Source: Terriglobus roseus
Lineage (GTDB): Bacteria; Acidobacteriota; Terriglobia; Terriglobales; Acidobacteriaceae
Length of the DNA stretch: 64,000 nucleotides
Reading direction: 5' to 3'
Assembly (NCBI RefSeq): GCF_900105625.1
Contig: NZ_FNSD01000001.1
Location: 2,852,001 to 2,916,000 of the forward strand
Part shown: piece by piece, positions 52,641 to 60,250 of the stretch
How positions within the stretch are numbered: the stretch's first letter is position 1
Layout of the letters: the number at the start of each line of letters is the position of its first letter
Program-made: the position numbers and the translations under genes
Notes under the pieces: model-generated
The model's database searches: none
What the model saw: the letters and a program-made list of their open reading frames with translations, nothing else
What the model was told of the DNA's origin: nothing

Positions 52641-53168
52641 CTACTTCTTCTTCGCCTTATAGGCCGCAACCGACTTCTGAATCACTTCGTGCGCGTAATC
52701 GACGTCACGCCAGCCCCTGATCTCAACGGTTTTCCCTTCGAGGTCCTTATAGGTCGAGAAGAAGTGCACGATCTCCTTCAGCTTGTGTGGGTGGATCTGC
52801 TTGTAATCGGTGATATCGAAGAAGCGCGGGTTTGCGCAGCCCACAGCCAGGATCTTCTCATCGCCTTCGCCACCGTCGATCATCTCCATCAGGCCGATCG
52901 GACGAACTTCCTGCAGGCAACCGGGAAAGCTGGGCTCATCCACCAGAACCAGAACGTCCAATGGGTCGCCGTCATCGCCCAGAGTGCTTGGAAGAAAGCC
53001 GTAGTCGCCGGGATAGTGGACGGGGCTGTACAGGTTGCGGTCCAGCTTGAAGACTTCCAGCTGCTTGTCGTACTCAAACTTCATGCGGCCCTGGTACGGG
53101 ATCTCAATCACCGCATTTACGACTTCGGGCGACTTTGCGCCCACCGGCAACTCTAAATAATTCGGCAT
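52641..53168 (-). CDS. ppa: Inorganic pyrophosphatase (family I, soluble)
   Basis: The 175-residue protein is a standard family I pyrophosphatase. It hydrolyses pyrophosphate in the cytoplasm and pulls biosynthetic reactions forward. Seen in sequence: NAVIEIPYQGRMKFEYDK, YPGDYGFLPSTLGDDGDPLDVLVLV (the signature with its three Asp residues binding Mg2+), and KQIHPHKLKEIVHFFSTYKDLEGK. The size equals that of the E. coli enzyme. ATG at 53168; the minus-strand leader has AAAAGACC and no good ribosome site. It is divergent from purS. A housekeeping gene. Confidence 0.95.
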   Translation of the reverse strand: MPNYLELPVGAKSPEVVNAVIEIPYQGRMKFEYDKQLEVFKLDRNLYSPVHYPGDYGFLPSTLGDDGDPLDVLVLVDEPSFPGCLQEVRPIGLMEMIDGGEGDEKILAVGCANPRFFDITDYKQIHPHKLKEIVHFFSTYKDLEGKTVEIRGWRDVDYAHEVIQKSVAAYKAKKK

Positions 53169-53389
53169 AGGGTCTTTTCAGGTCTCAGATGGAGATATCG
53201 GCCACAAAAACGGTGTGCCCAAAAGGGGACGGGCTGCGGCAACTGCGTTTCATCTTACCCGTCAGTGGCCGTGCTACGCAAAGCCGATCTTGGGAAAGAG
53301 AATATCCGGTACCGCTCCTATCTCAAGCGTTTCTACGATTTGCGTCGATACGGGGAGGGCAGGCGACAGGCTCCGCGCCCGGCCTCACC

Positions 53390-53395
53390 TATAAT
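53390..53395 (+). promoter_or_regulatory. Perfect -10 box suggesting a leaderless purS transcript
   Basis: TATAAT at 53390-53395 ends six bases before the purS ATG at 53402, so transcription would begin on or next to the A of the start codon. No ribosome site exists in between (CCGGGT), and no clear -35 is found 17 bases upstream. The rest of the gap 53169-53389 shows nothing else. Confidence 0.55.
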
Positions 53396-53401
53396 CCGGG
53401 T

Positions 53402-53647
53402 ATGCGCGCCCACGTTTATGTCACGCTGAAGACCACGGTACTCGATGCCCAGGGCCAGACCATTGCCAACGCCCTTCGCCGCCTGCACCACCCGCAGGTT
53501 GAGTCCGTGCGCCAGGGAAAGTACTTCGTCCTGACCCTCGCCGACACCCTGACCGGTGATGCGGCCGAGGCAGAAGTGAAGCGCATTGCCAGTGAAGTGC
53601 TGACAAACCCCGTCATCGAAGAGTTCACCTACAAGATCGACGCCTAA
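53402..53647 (+). CDS. purS: Phosphoribosylformylglycinamidine synthase subunit PurS
   Basis: The 81-residue protein has the PurS pattern: MRAHVYVTLKTTVLDAQGQTI, ALRRLHHPQVESVRQGKYF and LTNPVIEEFTYKID. PurS bridges PurQ and PurL in the three-protein FGAM synthase that uses glutamine in purine synthesis. In many genomes purS lies immediately before purQ and purL; here it stands alone and a TetR gene converges on it. Length and sequence are intact. The start with its -10 box six bases upstream suggests a leaderless mRNA. PurQ and PurL must be encoded elsewhere. Confidence 0.92.
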   Translation: MRAHVYVTLKTTVLDAQGQTIANALRRLHHPQVESVRQGKYFVLTLADTLTGDAAEAEVKRIASEVLTNPVIEEFTYKIDA

Positions 53648-53690
53648 CCGCAAATTCTGCTGAACGACCCGCGCGAACCTGCCGGACGAG

Positions 53691-54344
53691 TTACCGGCAG
53701 GGACGTCGCGTCGGCTTATGCACGGATGCCTGCAGGTAGGCAGTTGCAGCGACGACCAGTTCGCGCCGCATCGCATCGGCCTGCTTCTTCGGCACTTCCG
53801 ATTCCACCATCCGCCGCGTCACACCGGCCATCATGTCGCCCAGCATCGCCGCAGCCACTGCGGGATCGGTGCCCAGTGGTTCCGTCGACGTGCGAAGCAT
53901 GTCGGCCATCGCCGTACGGATGCGCTCGCTCATGCACTTCACCAGGCGCGCCCGGTCCATGTCGTAGCTGAAGGCATACAGCGCCATGCTTTTGCGGAGA
54001 TTCCCCAGCTTCACCCTCAAAAACTCCCGCACCACACCTTCGGCCATGGCTGCCAGAGGCTTTCCTCGCAGCAGGGCGCACTCTGTCTCCACGACCTCGG
54101 CGATCTCGGCCAGGTGGCGCTCCATTACTGTCTTCAGCAACGCGTTCTTGTTGGGGAAGTACTGGTACAGAGTGCCCACGGACACACCCGCTCGTTCGGC
54201 GACGCGTGTTGTGGTCAGGCGGGCCTGTCCCACATCCAGCAAAACCTGAAGGGTCGCCTCCAGGATTGACTCCACGCTGACCGTGGCGCGTGCCTGGACC
54301 GGCGTCTTTCTTGGCTCGATGGACTCTTGAATGACCTGCGGCAA
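53691..54344 (-). CDS. TetR/AcrR family transcriptional regulator
   Basis: The 217-residue protein has a TetR helix-turn-helix near residues 28-75 (ILEATLQVLLDVG, TTTRVAERAGVSVGTLYQYF, PNKNALLKTVMERHL) and a ligand-binding helical C-terminal part ending VAATAYLQASV. The start is TTG 54344, supported by GGAG six bases upstream (TTTGGAGTTCGCATTG). Residues ~4-20 form a basic leader. It is divergent from the aldo/keto reductase gene, with 65 bases between starts, the usual layout for a repressor controlling its neighbour. Ligand unknown; a reactive carbonyl or drug-like molecule would fit the reductase. Confidence 0.88.
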   Translation of the reverse strand: MPQVIQESIEPRKTPVQARATVSVESILEATLQVLLDVGQARLTTTRVAERAGVSVGTLYQYFPNKNALLKTVMERHLAEIAEVVETECALLRGKPLAAMAEGVVREFLRVKLGNLRKSMALYAFSYDMDRARLVKCMSERIRTAMADMLRTSTEPLGTDPAVAAAMLGDMMAGVTRRMVESEVPKKQADAMRRELVVAATAYLQASVHKPTRRPCR

Positions 54345-54358
54345 ATGCGAACTCCAAA

Positions 54359-54400
54359 CCTGAAGCTTCCTTCATCTAATCACAGGAAGCAAACTTCAGG
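54359..54400. promoter_or_regulatory. Candidate TetR operator repeats
   Basis: In the divergent gap, CCTGAAG (54359-54365) is matched by CTTCAGG (54394-54400), and CTTCC (54366-54370) by GGAAG (54385-54389). The two pairs have slightly different axes, so they may be two half-site sets rather than one operator. The second overlaps the ribosome site AGGAG of the reductase gene. Confidence 0.4.
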
Positions 54401-54409
54401 AGATTCAAC

Positions 54410-55288
54410 ATGGCAGAAGCAGCAAAGCTTGGCGGCACCTACAAATTCCCCTCGGCAGAAAAGACTGTCCACCGCGTCGGCTACGGCGCCATGCGGCTCA
54501 GCGGGCCGCATGTCTTCGGTCCACCCGCAGACCGTGACGAGGCCATCCGCGTTCTCCGTACGGCGGTGGAGGCAGGCGTCAACCACATCGATACCTCAGA
54601 TTTCTACGGCCCTTTCGTCACCAACCAGATCATCCGTGAAGCCTTGCACCCCTACGCCGACGTTCTGACGCTTGTCACCAAGATCGGCGCGTCGCGCGGT
54701 GAAACCGGCTCGTGGGACGCGGCACTGGATCGCCAGCAGATCATCGATGGCGTTCACAGCAATCTTCGCAATCTCGGCGTGGATGCTCTGGATGTGGTGA
54801 ACCTGCGCGTCGGCGCGCCCCTCTTCCCGGCAGACATGTCGATCGAGGAGCCGCTCACCGTACTGCTTGAGCTGCAACAACAGGGCCTGATCCGTCACCT
54901 TGGACTGAGCACCGTGACGCACCAGCAGATCCAAGAAGGGCAGAAGCTTGCGAAGATTGTCTGCGTGCAGAACCTGTACAACATCGCGCAGCGCGAGGAT
55001 GATGCGCTGATCGACACACTCAACGCGCAGGGCATCGCGTACGTGCCGTACTTCCCGCTGGGCGGCTTCACGCCACTGCAGTCGTCTGCGCTGGACGACA
55101 TCGCAAAGTCTCTCGGCGCAACGTCCATGCAGGTTGCACTGGCCTGGCTGCTGCACCGCTCACCCAACATCCTGCTGATCCCCGGCACGTCATCGGTAGC
55201 GCATCTGAAGGAGAACCTGGCAGCAGCCGATCTGCAACTGCCCGCAGGGACCCTCGCCCAGCTCGACGCAATCGGAAAGCAGAGCTAA
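54410..55288 (+). CDS. Aldo/keto reductase (YdbC-like)
   Basis: The 292-residue protein is an AKR barrel: VHRVGYGAMRLSGP, catalytic Asp and Tyr in HIDTSDFYGP, catalytic Lys in TLVTKIG, GLIRHLGLSTVTH, and the NADPH site LLIPGTSSVAHLKENLAA. Where most AKRs have the catalytic His, this one reads VVNLRVG, i.e. Asn. The same change is, from memory, usual in the YdbC branch. It reduces carbonyls, probably with NADPH. CAGGAG lies seven bases before ATG. It is divergent from a TetR gene, which probably controls it. Confidence 0.9.
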   Translation: MAEAAKLGGTYKFPSAEKTVHRVGYGAMRLSGPHVFGPPADRDEAIRVLRTAVEAGVNHIDTSDFYGPFVTNQIIREALHPYADVLTLVTKIGASRGETGSWDAALDRQQIIDGVHSNLRNLGVDALDVVNLRVGAPLFPADMSIEEPLTVLLELQQQGLIRHLGLSTVTHQQIQEGQKLAKIVCVQNLYNIAQREDDALIDTLNAQGIAYVPYFPLGGFTPLQSSALDDIAKSLGATSMQVALAWLLHRSPNILLIPGTSSVAHLKENLAAADLQLPAGTLAQLDAIGKQS

Positions 55289-55304
55289 CCGATAGAACCG
55301 GGTG

Positions 55305-55334
55305 CCCCATTCTTTGCGAAGCAAAAGGGTGGGG
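55305..55334. repeat. Hairpin element after the aldo/keto reductase
   Basis: CCCCA (55305-55309) pairs with TGGGG (55330-55334), and TTTGC (55313-55317) with GCAAA (55321-55325), with small internal mismatches and a GAA loop. It follows the reductase stop by 16 bases. The wording GGGTGCCCCATTCTTTGCG is, from memory, a dispersed repeat in related genomes and may act as a weak terminator. Confidence 0.45.
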
Positions 55335-55460
55335 TATTCGCGTGAGCACGAACCTCGTTCTTCCATCGAACGCGCATAGAACAAACGTTTCAGGACTGCC
55401 TCCGCCACCAACGGATTCACGGACTCTCGTTACACTGTGTGCATCCAACGGAGACCGCAC

Positions 55461-56753
55461 GTGCCCAACCGCCGCACCTTTCTGAAGTCCGCCGCTGCCT
55501 GCGCTCCTGCTGCCGCCATGCTCCGCACGCCCGCGCAGAATCCTGCGAAGACCATCGCGCCGCTCCCCGCGACCCTGCCCGCGGATCGCTGGCCCGCAGA
55601 GTTCGATGTCGCTCCCGGCATCATCAACCTTGAGAACGGCTACTGGGGCCTGATGCCTGTGCGTACGGCCAATCTCTATGCCGAAAAGACCGCCTATGTG
55701 AATCGATTCAACAGCATCTGGGGACGTGGCGTTCTGCCCGGCGACAACTCTGCAGCAGACTTCCGCGCAGGCCGTGCTGCCATCGCGTCAATGGTCGGTG
55801 TCGCCTATGAAGAGTGCGCACTGACGCGCTCCGGTACTGAGGGGCTGCAGACACTCATCGTGCAGTACAAGAACCTGAAGCCCGGTGACACGGTCATCTG
55901 CTGCGACCTGGACTATGACACGACACTGTCCGCGATGGACTACCTGGGCGATCATCGCGGCGCGAAGGTCGTGCGCTTCAACATGCCCGAGCCGGCCACC
56001 GAGGCCAATGTTCTGCAGGCCTACGAAGACACGCTGAAGGCAAATCCCGGCACGAAGATGATGCTTGTCACGCAGGTCTCGCACCGTACCGGCCTCATCT
56101 CGCCGGTGAAGAAGATCGTGGCGATGGCGCGTGCGCGCGGTGTGGATTGCATTGTGGACATCGCGCACGGCGTAGGCTGCCTCGACTTCAAGATCCCGGA
56201 TCTCGATTGTGACTTCGCCGCGTGGTCCGTGCACAAGTGGACGATGGCGCCTCTGGGCACAGGCGCCCTCTACATCCGCAGGAACCGCATCGCGGACATC
56301 GACATTCATTACGACAATCACGAGATCCCGCCCGACGACATCACCGCGCGCGTGCCGCCCGGTGTCACGAACTTCGCCGCGACGCTGACGCTGCCGGGCG
56401 CGGTGCAGTTCTACAACGCGACCGGCGGCAAGGTCCGCGAAGACCATCTGCGCATGCTGCGCGATCGTTGGGTGCACGCCGTGAAAGACCTTCCCAACGT
56501 GGACATCCTGGTGCCTGACAATCCGGCAAACTACTGCGCCATTACGAGCTTCCGCTTGAAGGGCATGTACACGGTTGCAGACGCGTTGAAGGTGCAGCAT
56601 CGGCTCTTCGACAAGTACAAGATCCACACGGTCTTTCGCAAAGGCGTCGCGAAGGGCCCGGTGATTCGCGTCACTCCGAGTCTGTACAACACGGTGGCTG
56701 ATATGGACGCGCTTGCGACCGCTCTACAGGTGGAGCATGGGATGTTGCTGTAG
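55461..56753 (+). CDS. Tat-exported class V aminotransferase-like PLP protein
   Basis: The 430-residue protein starts at GTG 55461, with GGAG eight bases upstream; GTG 55437 would add eight residues. The N-terminus is a twin-arginine signal, NRRTFLKSAAACAPAAAML. The class V aminotransferase (isopenicillin N epimerase/desulfurase-like) fold follows: FDVAPGIINLENGYWGLMP, LTRSGTEGLQTLI, ICCDLDYDTTLSAMDY, DIAHGVGCLD and the PLP lysine in WSVHKWTMAPLGTG. It would act on an amino compound outside the cytoplasm. Tat export fits a protein folded with its cofactor before crossing the membrane. The substrate is unknown. Confidence 0.85.
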   Translation: MPNRRTFLKSAAACAPAAAMLRTPAQNPAKTIAPLPATLPADRWPAEFDVAPGIINLENGYWGLMPVRTANLYAEKTAYVNRFNSIWGRGVLPGDNSAADFRAGRAAIASMVGVAYEECALTRSGTEGLQTLIVQYKNLKPGDTVICCDLDYDTTLSAMDYLGDHRGAKVVRFNMPEPATEANVLQAYEDTLKANPGTKMMLVTQVSHRTGLISPVKKIVAMARARGVDCIVDIAHGVGCLDFKIPDLDCDFAAWSVHKWTMAPLGTGALYIRRNRIADIDIHYDNHEIPPDDITARVPPGVTNFAATLTLPGAVQFYNATGGKVREDHLRMLRDRWVHAVKDLPNVDILVPDNPANYCAITSFRLKGMYTVADALKVQHRLFDKYKIHTVFRKGVAKGPVIRVTPSLYNTVADMDALATALQVEHGMLL

Positions 56754-56779
56754 AGGGCGCGAACTGCAAAAAAGCATGA

Positions 56780-56815
56780 ATCGTAAGGGCACGGCTGAAG
56801 CCGTGCCCTTACGAT
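56780..56815. repeat. Perfect 16-base hairpin between convergent genes
   Basis: ATCGTAAGGGCACGGC (56780-56795) and GCCGTGCCCTTACGAT (56800-56815) are exact reverse complements around a TGAA loop. It lies in the 116-base gap between the aminotransferase and S9 peptidase stops. The core GGGCACGGCTGAAGCCGTGCC looks like a dispersed repeat of such genomes; it can serve both genes as a terminator, though no T run follows. Confidence 0.7.
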
Positions 56816-56869
56816 CCTTAACCCCGCCCTACAATCCGTGCTCGAATGCGTCTGCGCTCACAAGGGAGA

Positions 56870-59053
56870 TCACGGACGATTCTTCAGCTTCCGATCAAAG
56901 AAGTCCGCCGCGAGTTCGTAAGCCTTGACCCAGTTCCCATGCAGCAGAAAGTCGTGGACTTCATCGGGAAAGACTTTCTCTTCGACATCGACACCGTTTG
57001 CACGCAGAGCCGCGGCCAGCCGCACCGTCTGACCGAACAGCACATTGCGATCGTCGTCTCCCTGCATCAGCAGTACGGGGCTCTTCCACTTACTGACATC
57101 GGCCATCGGCGAAGCCTTGAACGCAACCGCCGCAGCGGCAGCCGTGTTGTGATCCGGATCGTCCGTCGGCTTCCACAGGTCGAGTTCGTACGACCAGTCA
57201 TGCACGCCGTGCAGATCCACGCCCGCCGCAAAGTCTGCCGAATCACGCGCGAGTGCGAGCGCCGTCAGATAGCCTCCATAGCTGCCACCCCATGCGCCAA
57301 TGCGTTTCGTGTCGACATTCGGTTGCGCCTTCAGCCACTTCACTGCGCCTTCAATATCCAGATACTCCGTACCGCCAAAGGCGCCGTAGTGCGGGGCCTG
57401 CCGGAACTCCATGCCGTAGCCTGTCCCGCTGCGATAGTTCACGCTGAGCACCGCGTAGCCGCGCGAGACGAAGTACTGGTTCAGCTCATACGTCTGCGCG
57501 TAGTACTGCATGGGATTGAAGCCAAGCAGCATCTGGCGGCGCGATCCACCGTGGAAGAAGACGATGGTGGGTAGCTTCGTGCCGGGCCCTGCGTTCTTCG
57601 GTAGGAAGAGTTGACCGTGAATCGGCAAGCCATCGGTTGCCGGGAAGACAATCATTTGAGGGACGACGAACTCGTCATAACGGGGACGGGATGACGAAGG
57701 CAGTCCCTCGACGGCCAGGCTGGCGAGAGGACCCCGGCCCGGAGGAGCCATTTGGGGGCAAGGCCGTCTGCCCGGACCGCTACACGAGATGATGTTCTCC
57801 AGTCCTCTAACCGAGAGCACGGGAAAGAATGCCTGGCCCCATGAAGCAGCCATGAAAGCGACCGACCCATCGGCTAGTAACGCTGGATTGGTCTCCAGTT
57901 GCGGGCCGCTGGTAATCGCGCTTGGCGGGCTCGCCGCCGTACTCACACTCCACAGGTGCCTGCGGTCGATATCCGCAGGATCGTTTGTGACCTGGTTGCT
58001 GCTGTAAACGACCCGCTCGCCGTCCGTGACAACGTTGTCCACTTCGAAGTCGCCGGGCGTCAGCAGCTTCCCACTCTTCTCACCGGGCATCAGCGAATAC
58101 AGGTGCAGCCAGCCGGTCTTCTCCCACGGGAAGACAATGCGGCCATCCGCCATCCAGAGCAGTTGATTCTTCGCCACCATCTCGTGGAAGAGAGAGCCAT
58201 TGCCTTTGTCGGCATGCCAGGCCTCAGTGCCTTCGCCGGTCGCTGCATCGGCAATCCGGATCGACCACGGCACGGGCACGGCGCGCATCCAGCGAAGATC
58301 GAGTTCACTGATCCACGGACTCTCCCGCACGAAAGCAATGCGCTTCGAATCGTTCGACCAGGCGGGATCGTGGTCGAGGCCCGTACCGGGATCGACGTAC
58401 GTGAGTGTCTTGCTGGCAAAGGTGAAGACGCCGATGAAGCTGTGGTCGCTGCGGCGCGAAACAAAGGCCAGCTTGCTGCCATCGGGGGAGGGCCGCAGTG
58501 CGGTCGCGGTGCCTTTAGCAATCACGAGTTGCTCGGGCTGCTTCGTGGCGTCGACCACGTCTGCGGCGAAGATCTTGCCGCTGCGCAGGAAGAAGATGCG
58601 CTTGCCGTCCGCGGAGAATGCCGCGGAATGGCCCTCGCCGACGACACGCACCTCGCCGGTCACAGTTGCGATCTCGACACGCGCCTTTACGTCTTCCTGC
58701 AGATGCGCGGGGTTGGCAGCGGTCGGGTGTTCGCTGCCCTCAGGTCCAATACCGCGCGTGTAGGCAACGCGCTCTCCATCGGGCGACCAGGTGATGTTGT
58801 CGATGTCCTGGCCGTCGTCCTCCTTGTAGTGCGTGATGGCGTGCGCCTTCTCGCCGGGGGCGGCAACCCATACGTTGCGAATGCCCTCCTGATCCACGAA
58901 CCATGCCACGCGATTCTTCGCGGGTGCGGCAGTCAACTGGTTCATGAAGGGCGCGGAGAGCGCATCGGCGACGCTGAACGGCTGCTGCGTCTGCGCGTTC
59001 GCTACGCAGGCAAGGCTAAGGCTAAGAGCTAGCAGGCGGTGCAGGCGCATCAT
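56870..59053 (-). CDS. Exported S9-family prolyl oligopeptidase-like peptidase
   Basis: Read from ATG 59053 (AGAGGA upstream), the protein has 727 residues and a signal peptide (LALSLSLACVANAQT). An N-terminal beta-propeller with ITWSPDGERVAYT-like repeats is followed by the alpha/beta hydrolase: serine in WGGSYGGYLTALAL, aspartate in LMQGDDDRNVLFG, histidine in FPDEVHDFLL. It should cleave peptides after proline or a related residue outside the cytoplasm (S9B/S9C type). The first ~48 residues of the longer reading lie in a repeat-rich stretch. The neighbouring aminotransferase may handle released amino compounds, which is conjecture. Confidence 0.9.
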   Translation of the reverse strand: MMRLHRLLALSLSLACVANAQTQQPFSVADALSAPFMNQLTAAPAKNRVAWFVDQEGIRNVWVAAPGEKAHAITHYKEDDGQDIDNITWSPDGERVAYTRGIGPEGSEHPTAANPAHLQEDVKARVEIATVTGEVRVVGEGHSAAFSADGKRIFFLRSGKIFAADVVDATKQPEQLVIAKGTATALRPSPDGSKLAFVSRRSDHSFIGVFTFASKTLTYVDPGTGLDHDPAWSNDSKRIAFVRESPWISELDLRWMRAVPVPWSIRIADAATGEGTEAWHADKGNGSLFHEMVAKNQLLWMADGRIVFPWEKTGWLHLYSLMPGEKSGKLLTPGDFEVDNVVTDGERVVYSSNQVTNDPADIDRRHLWSVSTAASPPSAITSGPQLETNPALLADGSVAFMAASWGQAFFPVLSVRGLENIISCSGPGRRPCPQMAPPGRGPLASLAVEGLPSSSRPRYDEFVVPQMIVFPATDGLPIHGQLFLPKNAGPGTKLPTIVFFHGGSRRQMLLGFNPMQYYAQTYELNQYFVSRGYAVLSVNYRSGTGYGMEFRQAPHYGAFGGTEYLDIEGAVKWLKAQPNVDTKRIGAWGGSYGGYLTALALARDSADFAAGVDLHGVHDWSYELDLWKPTDDPDHNTAAAAAVAFKASPMADVSKWKSPVLLMQGDDDRNVLFGQTVRLAAALRANGVDVEEKVFPDEVHDFLLHGNWVKAYELAADFFDRKLKNRP

Positions 59054-59155
59054 GTGGTCCTCTGGGGGTAGATGGGTTGAATTTGAGCATATCGTGGGCG
59101 CAATCGAAGACGATTCGCGCTTTGCGCGAAGCACCCGGGCCGTGCTCCTCGAATT

Positions 59156-59263
59156 GGTCATCCTGAGCGGAGCGCATTCGCGGTTTTCCTCCAGCACTCC
59201 TCAAGAGCTGTCATCCTTCGATCGCACTTCGCTGCGCTCCGTTTCGCTCCGGATGACAAATCC
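59156..59263. repeat. Second copy of the TCATCCTGAGCG repeat, as an inverted pair
   Basis: GGTCATCCTGAGCGGAGCGC begins at 59156. An inverted relative covers 59228-59263, whose reverse complement reads GGATTTGTCATCCGGAGCGA followed by AACGGAGCGCAGCGAA. The same core is seen at 36386-36568. The rest of the gene-free stretch 59054-59443 (upstream leader of the peptidase and of the next gene) shows no other feature. Confidence 0.65.
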
Positions 59264-59443
59264 GTGAAGAAGTCCCGGATCGAAGGCCGCACCGCATTCG
59301 TTCAGGGCTATAAATCTTCCGGGCGGGAGGAATTCCTGCTCACCCATTCGCGATGGAGCAGGTCTAGAATGAGTGCCGATGACGTTCGCCTTCGCGCGTG
59401 TTGCGTGGAGCGTCACAACTCCCGATCCAACAGGAATGCCCTT

Positions 59444-60169
59444 ATGCGCAATTCGCTCTGTTGTACGTTCGCACTCGCCGCTATCGCCCTTGTCCCCGCG
59501 CTTCGCGCCCAGGCCCCCGCCGGCGCACCGCCTGCCCAGGAAGAAAAGGCCAAGGCCATCGCCAACGGCGGTATCTTCGTTCCCGGATGGAAGGCGACCG
59601 TGGATGCTGGGGCCGTCAAGCAGGGTCAGAGTGAGAAGGATTCCAGCTTCAAGATGGAGGGCAAGGCCTTCCACGTGATGACCGGACCGGCGCTCACCTA
59701 CTGGAACCCGAAGAACGCCCCTACCGGTGACTACACCGTGATGGCGAACTTCAATGAGCCGCAGTATATGAACCGCAACGACCATCCGCACCCGTACGGC
59801 ATCTTTATCGCCGGCAATGACATGGGCACGCCCAATGAGAGTGGCCTGTACTGCGCCGCTTACGGCAACGGCAACTTCATCGTCCGTGGTTTTGGCCCCG
59901 CACCGTTCCAGGTGAACGGCCGCCGCGGCGAGGCGAACGATGCTGTGCATAAGGCTGCCGGCCCCGGCCAGCCCGTCTCGCAGGCGATCTCTGTGCAGGT
60001 GAAGGGCGACAGCGTGTCGTGCATCATCAATGGCACGACGGTTGGCACCTACAAGAAGGCCGACCTCGTCGGGCCGGGCAAGCTCAAGTCCACCGACGGC
60101 GTAGCCGGCATCCGCTTCGCACACAACACCGACGCAACCGTCAGCGACTTCATGGTGATGAAGCCGTAG
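59444..60169 (+). CDS. Secreted protein of unknown function, possibly beta-sandwich (DUF1080-like)
   Basis: Read from ATG 59444 (AGGA nine bases upstream), the protein has 241 residues with a signal peptide ending LRAQAPAG. The mature chain has no cysteine-rich or catalytic motif I recognise. GIFVPGWKATVDAGAV, MTGPALTYWNPKNAPTGDYTV, NDHPHPYGIFIAGNDMG and NGTTVGTYKKADLVGPGKL, together with a C-terminal GIRFAHNTDATVSDFMVMKP, suggest a jelly-roll fold like DUF1080 (3-keto-disaccharide hydrolase-type) proteins, where the last strand reads similarly. This is a weak resemblance. It converges on the galactarate dehydratase gene. The long reading to 59264 is rejected because it lacks a signal peptide. 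Confidence 0.65.
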   Translation: MRNSLCCTFALAAIALVPALRAQAPAGAPPAQEEKAKAIANGGIFVPGWKATVDAGAVKQGQSEKDSSFKMEGKAFHVMTGPALTYWNPKNAPTGDYTVMANFNEPQYMNRNDHPHPYGIFIAGNDMGTPNESGLYCAAYGNGNFIVRGFGPAPFQVNGRRGEANDAVHKAAGPGQPVSQAISVQVKGDSVSCIINGTTVGTYKKADLVGPGKLKSTDGVAGIRFAHNTDATVSDFMVMKP

Positions 60170-60201
60170 TCTGCTTCTCAACGATCACGCATCGACGACA
60201 G

Positions 60202-60227
60202 GCCCTGCATCCGAAAGCGATGCGGGC
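60202..60227. terminator. Hairpin between convergent genes
   Basis: GCCC-T-GCATC (60202-60211) pairs with GATGC-GGGC (60219-60227) around CGAAAGC, with one bulged T. A short T-rich tail TCTGTTGCGTCT follows on the plus strand. It lies in the 81-base gap between two convergent stops. Confidence 0.45.
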
Positions 60228-60250
60228 TCTGTTGCGTCTGGTCTCCTTGT

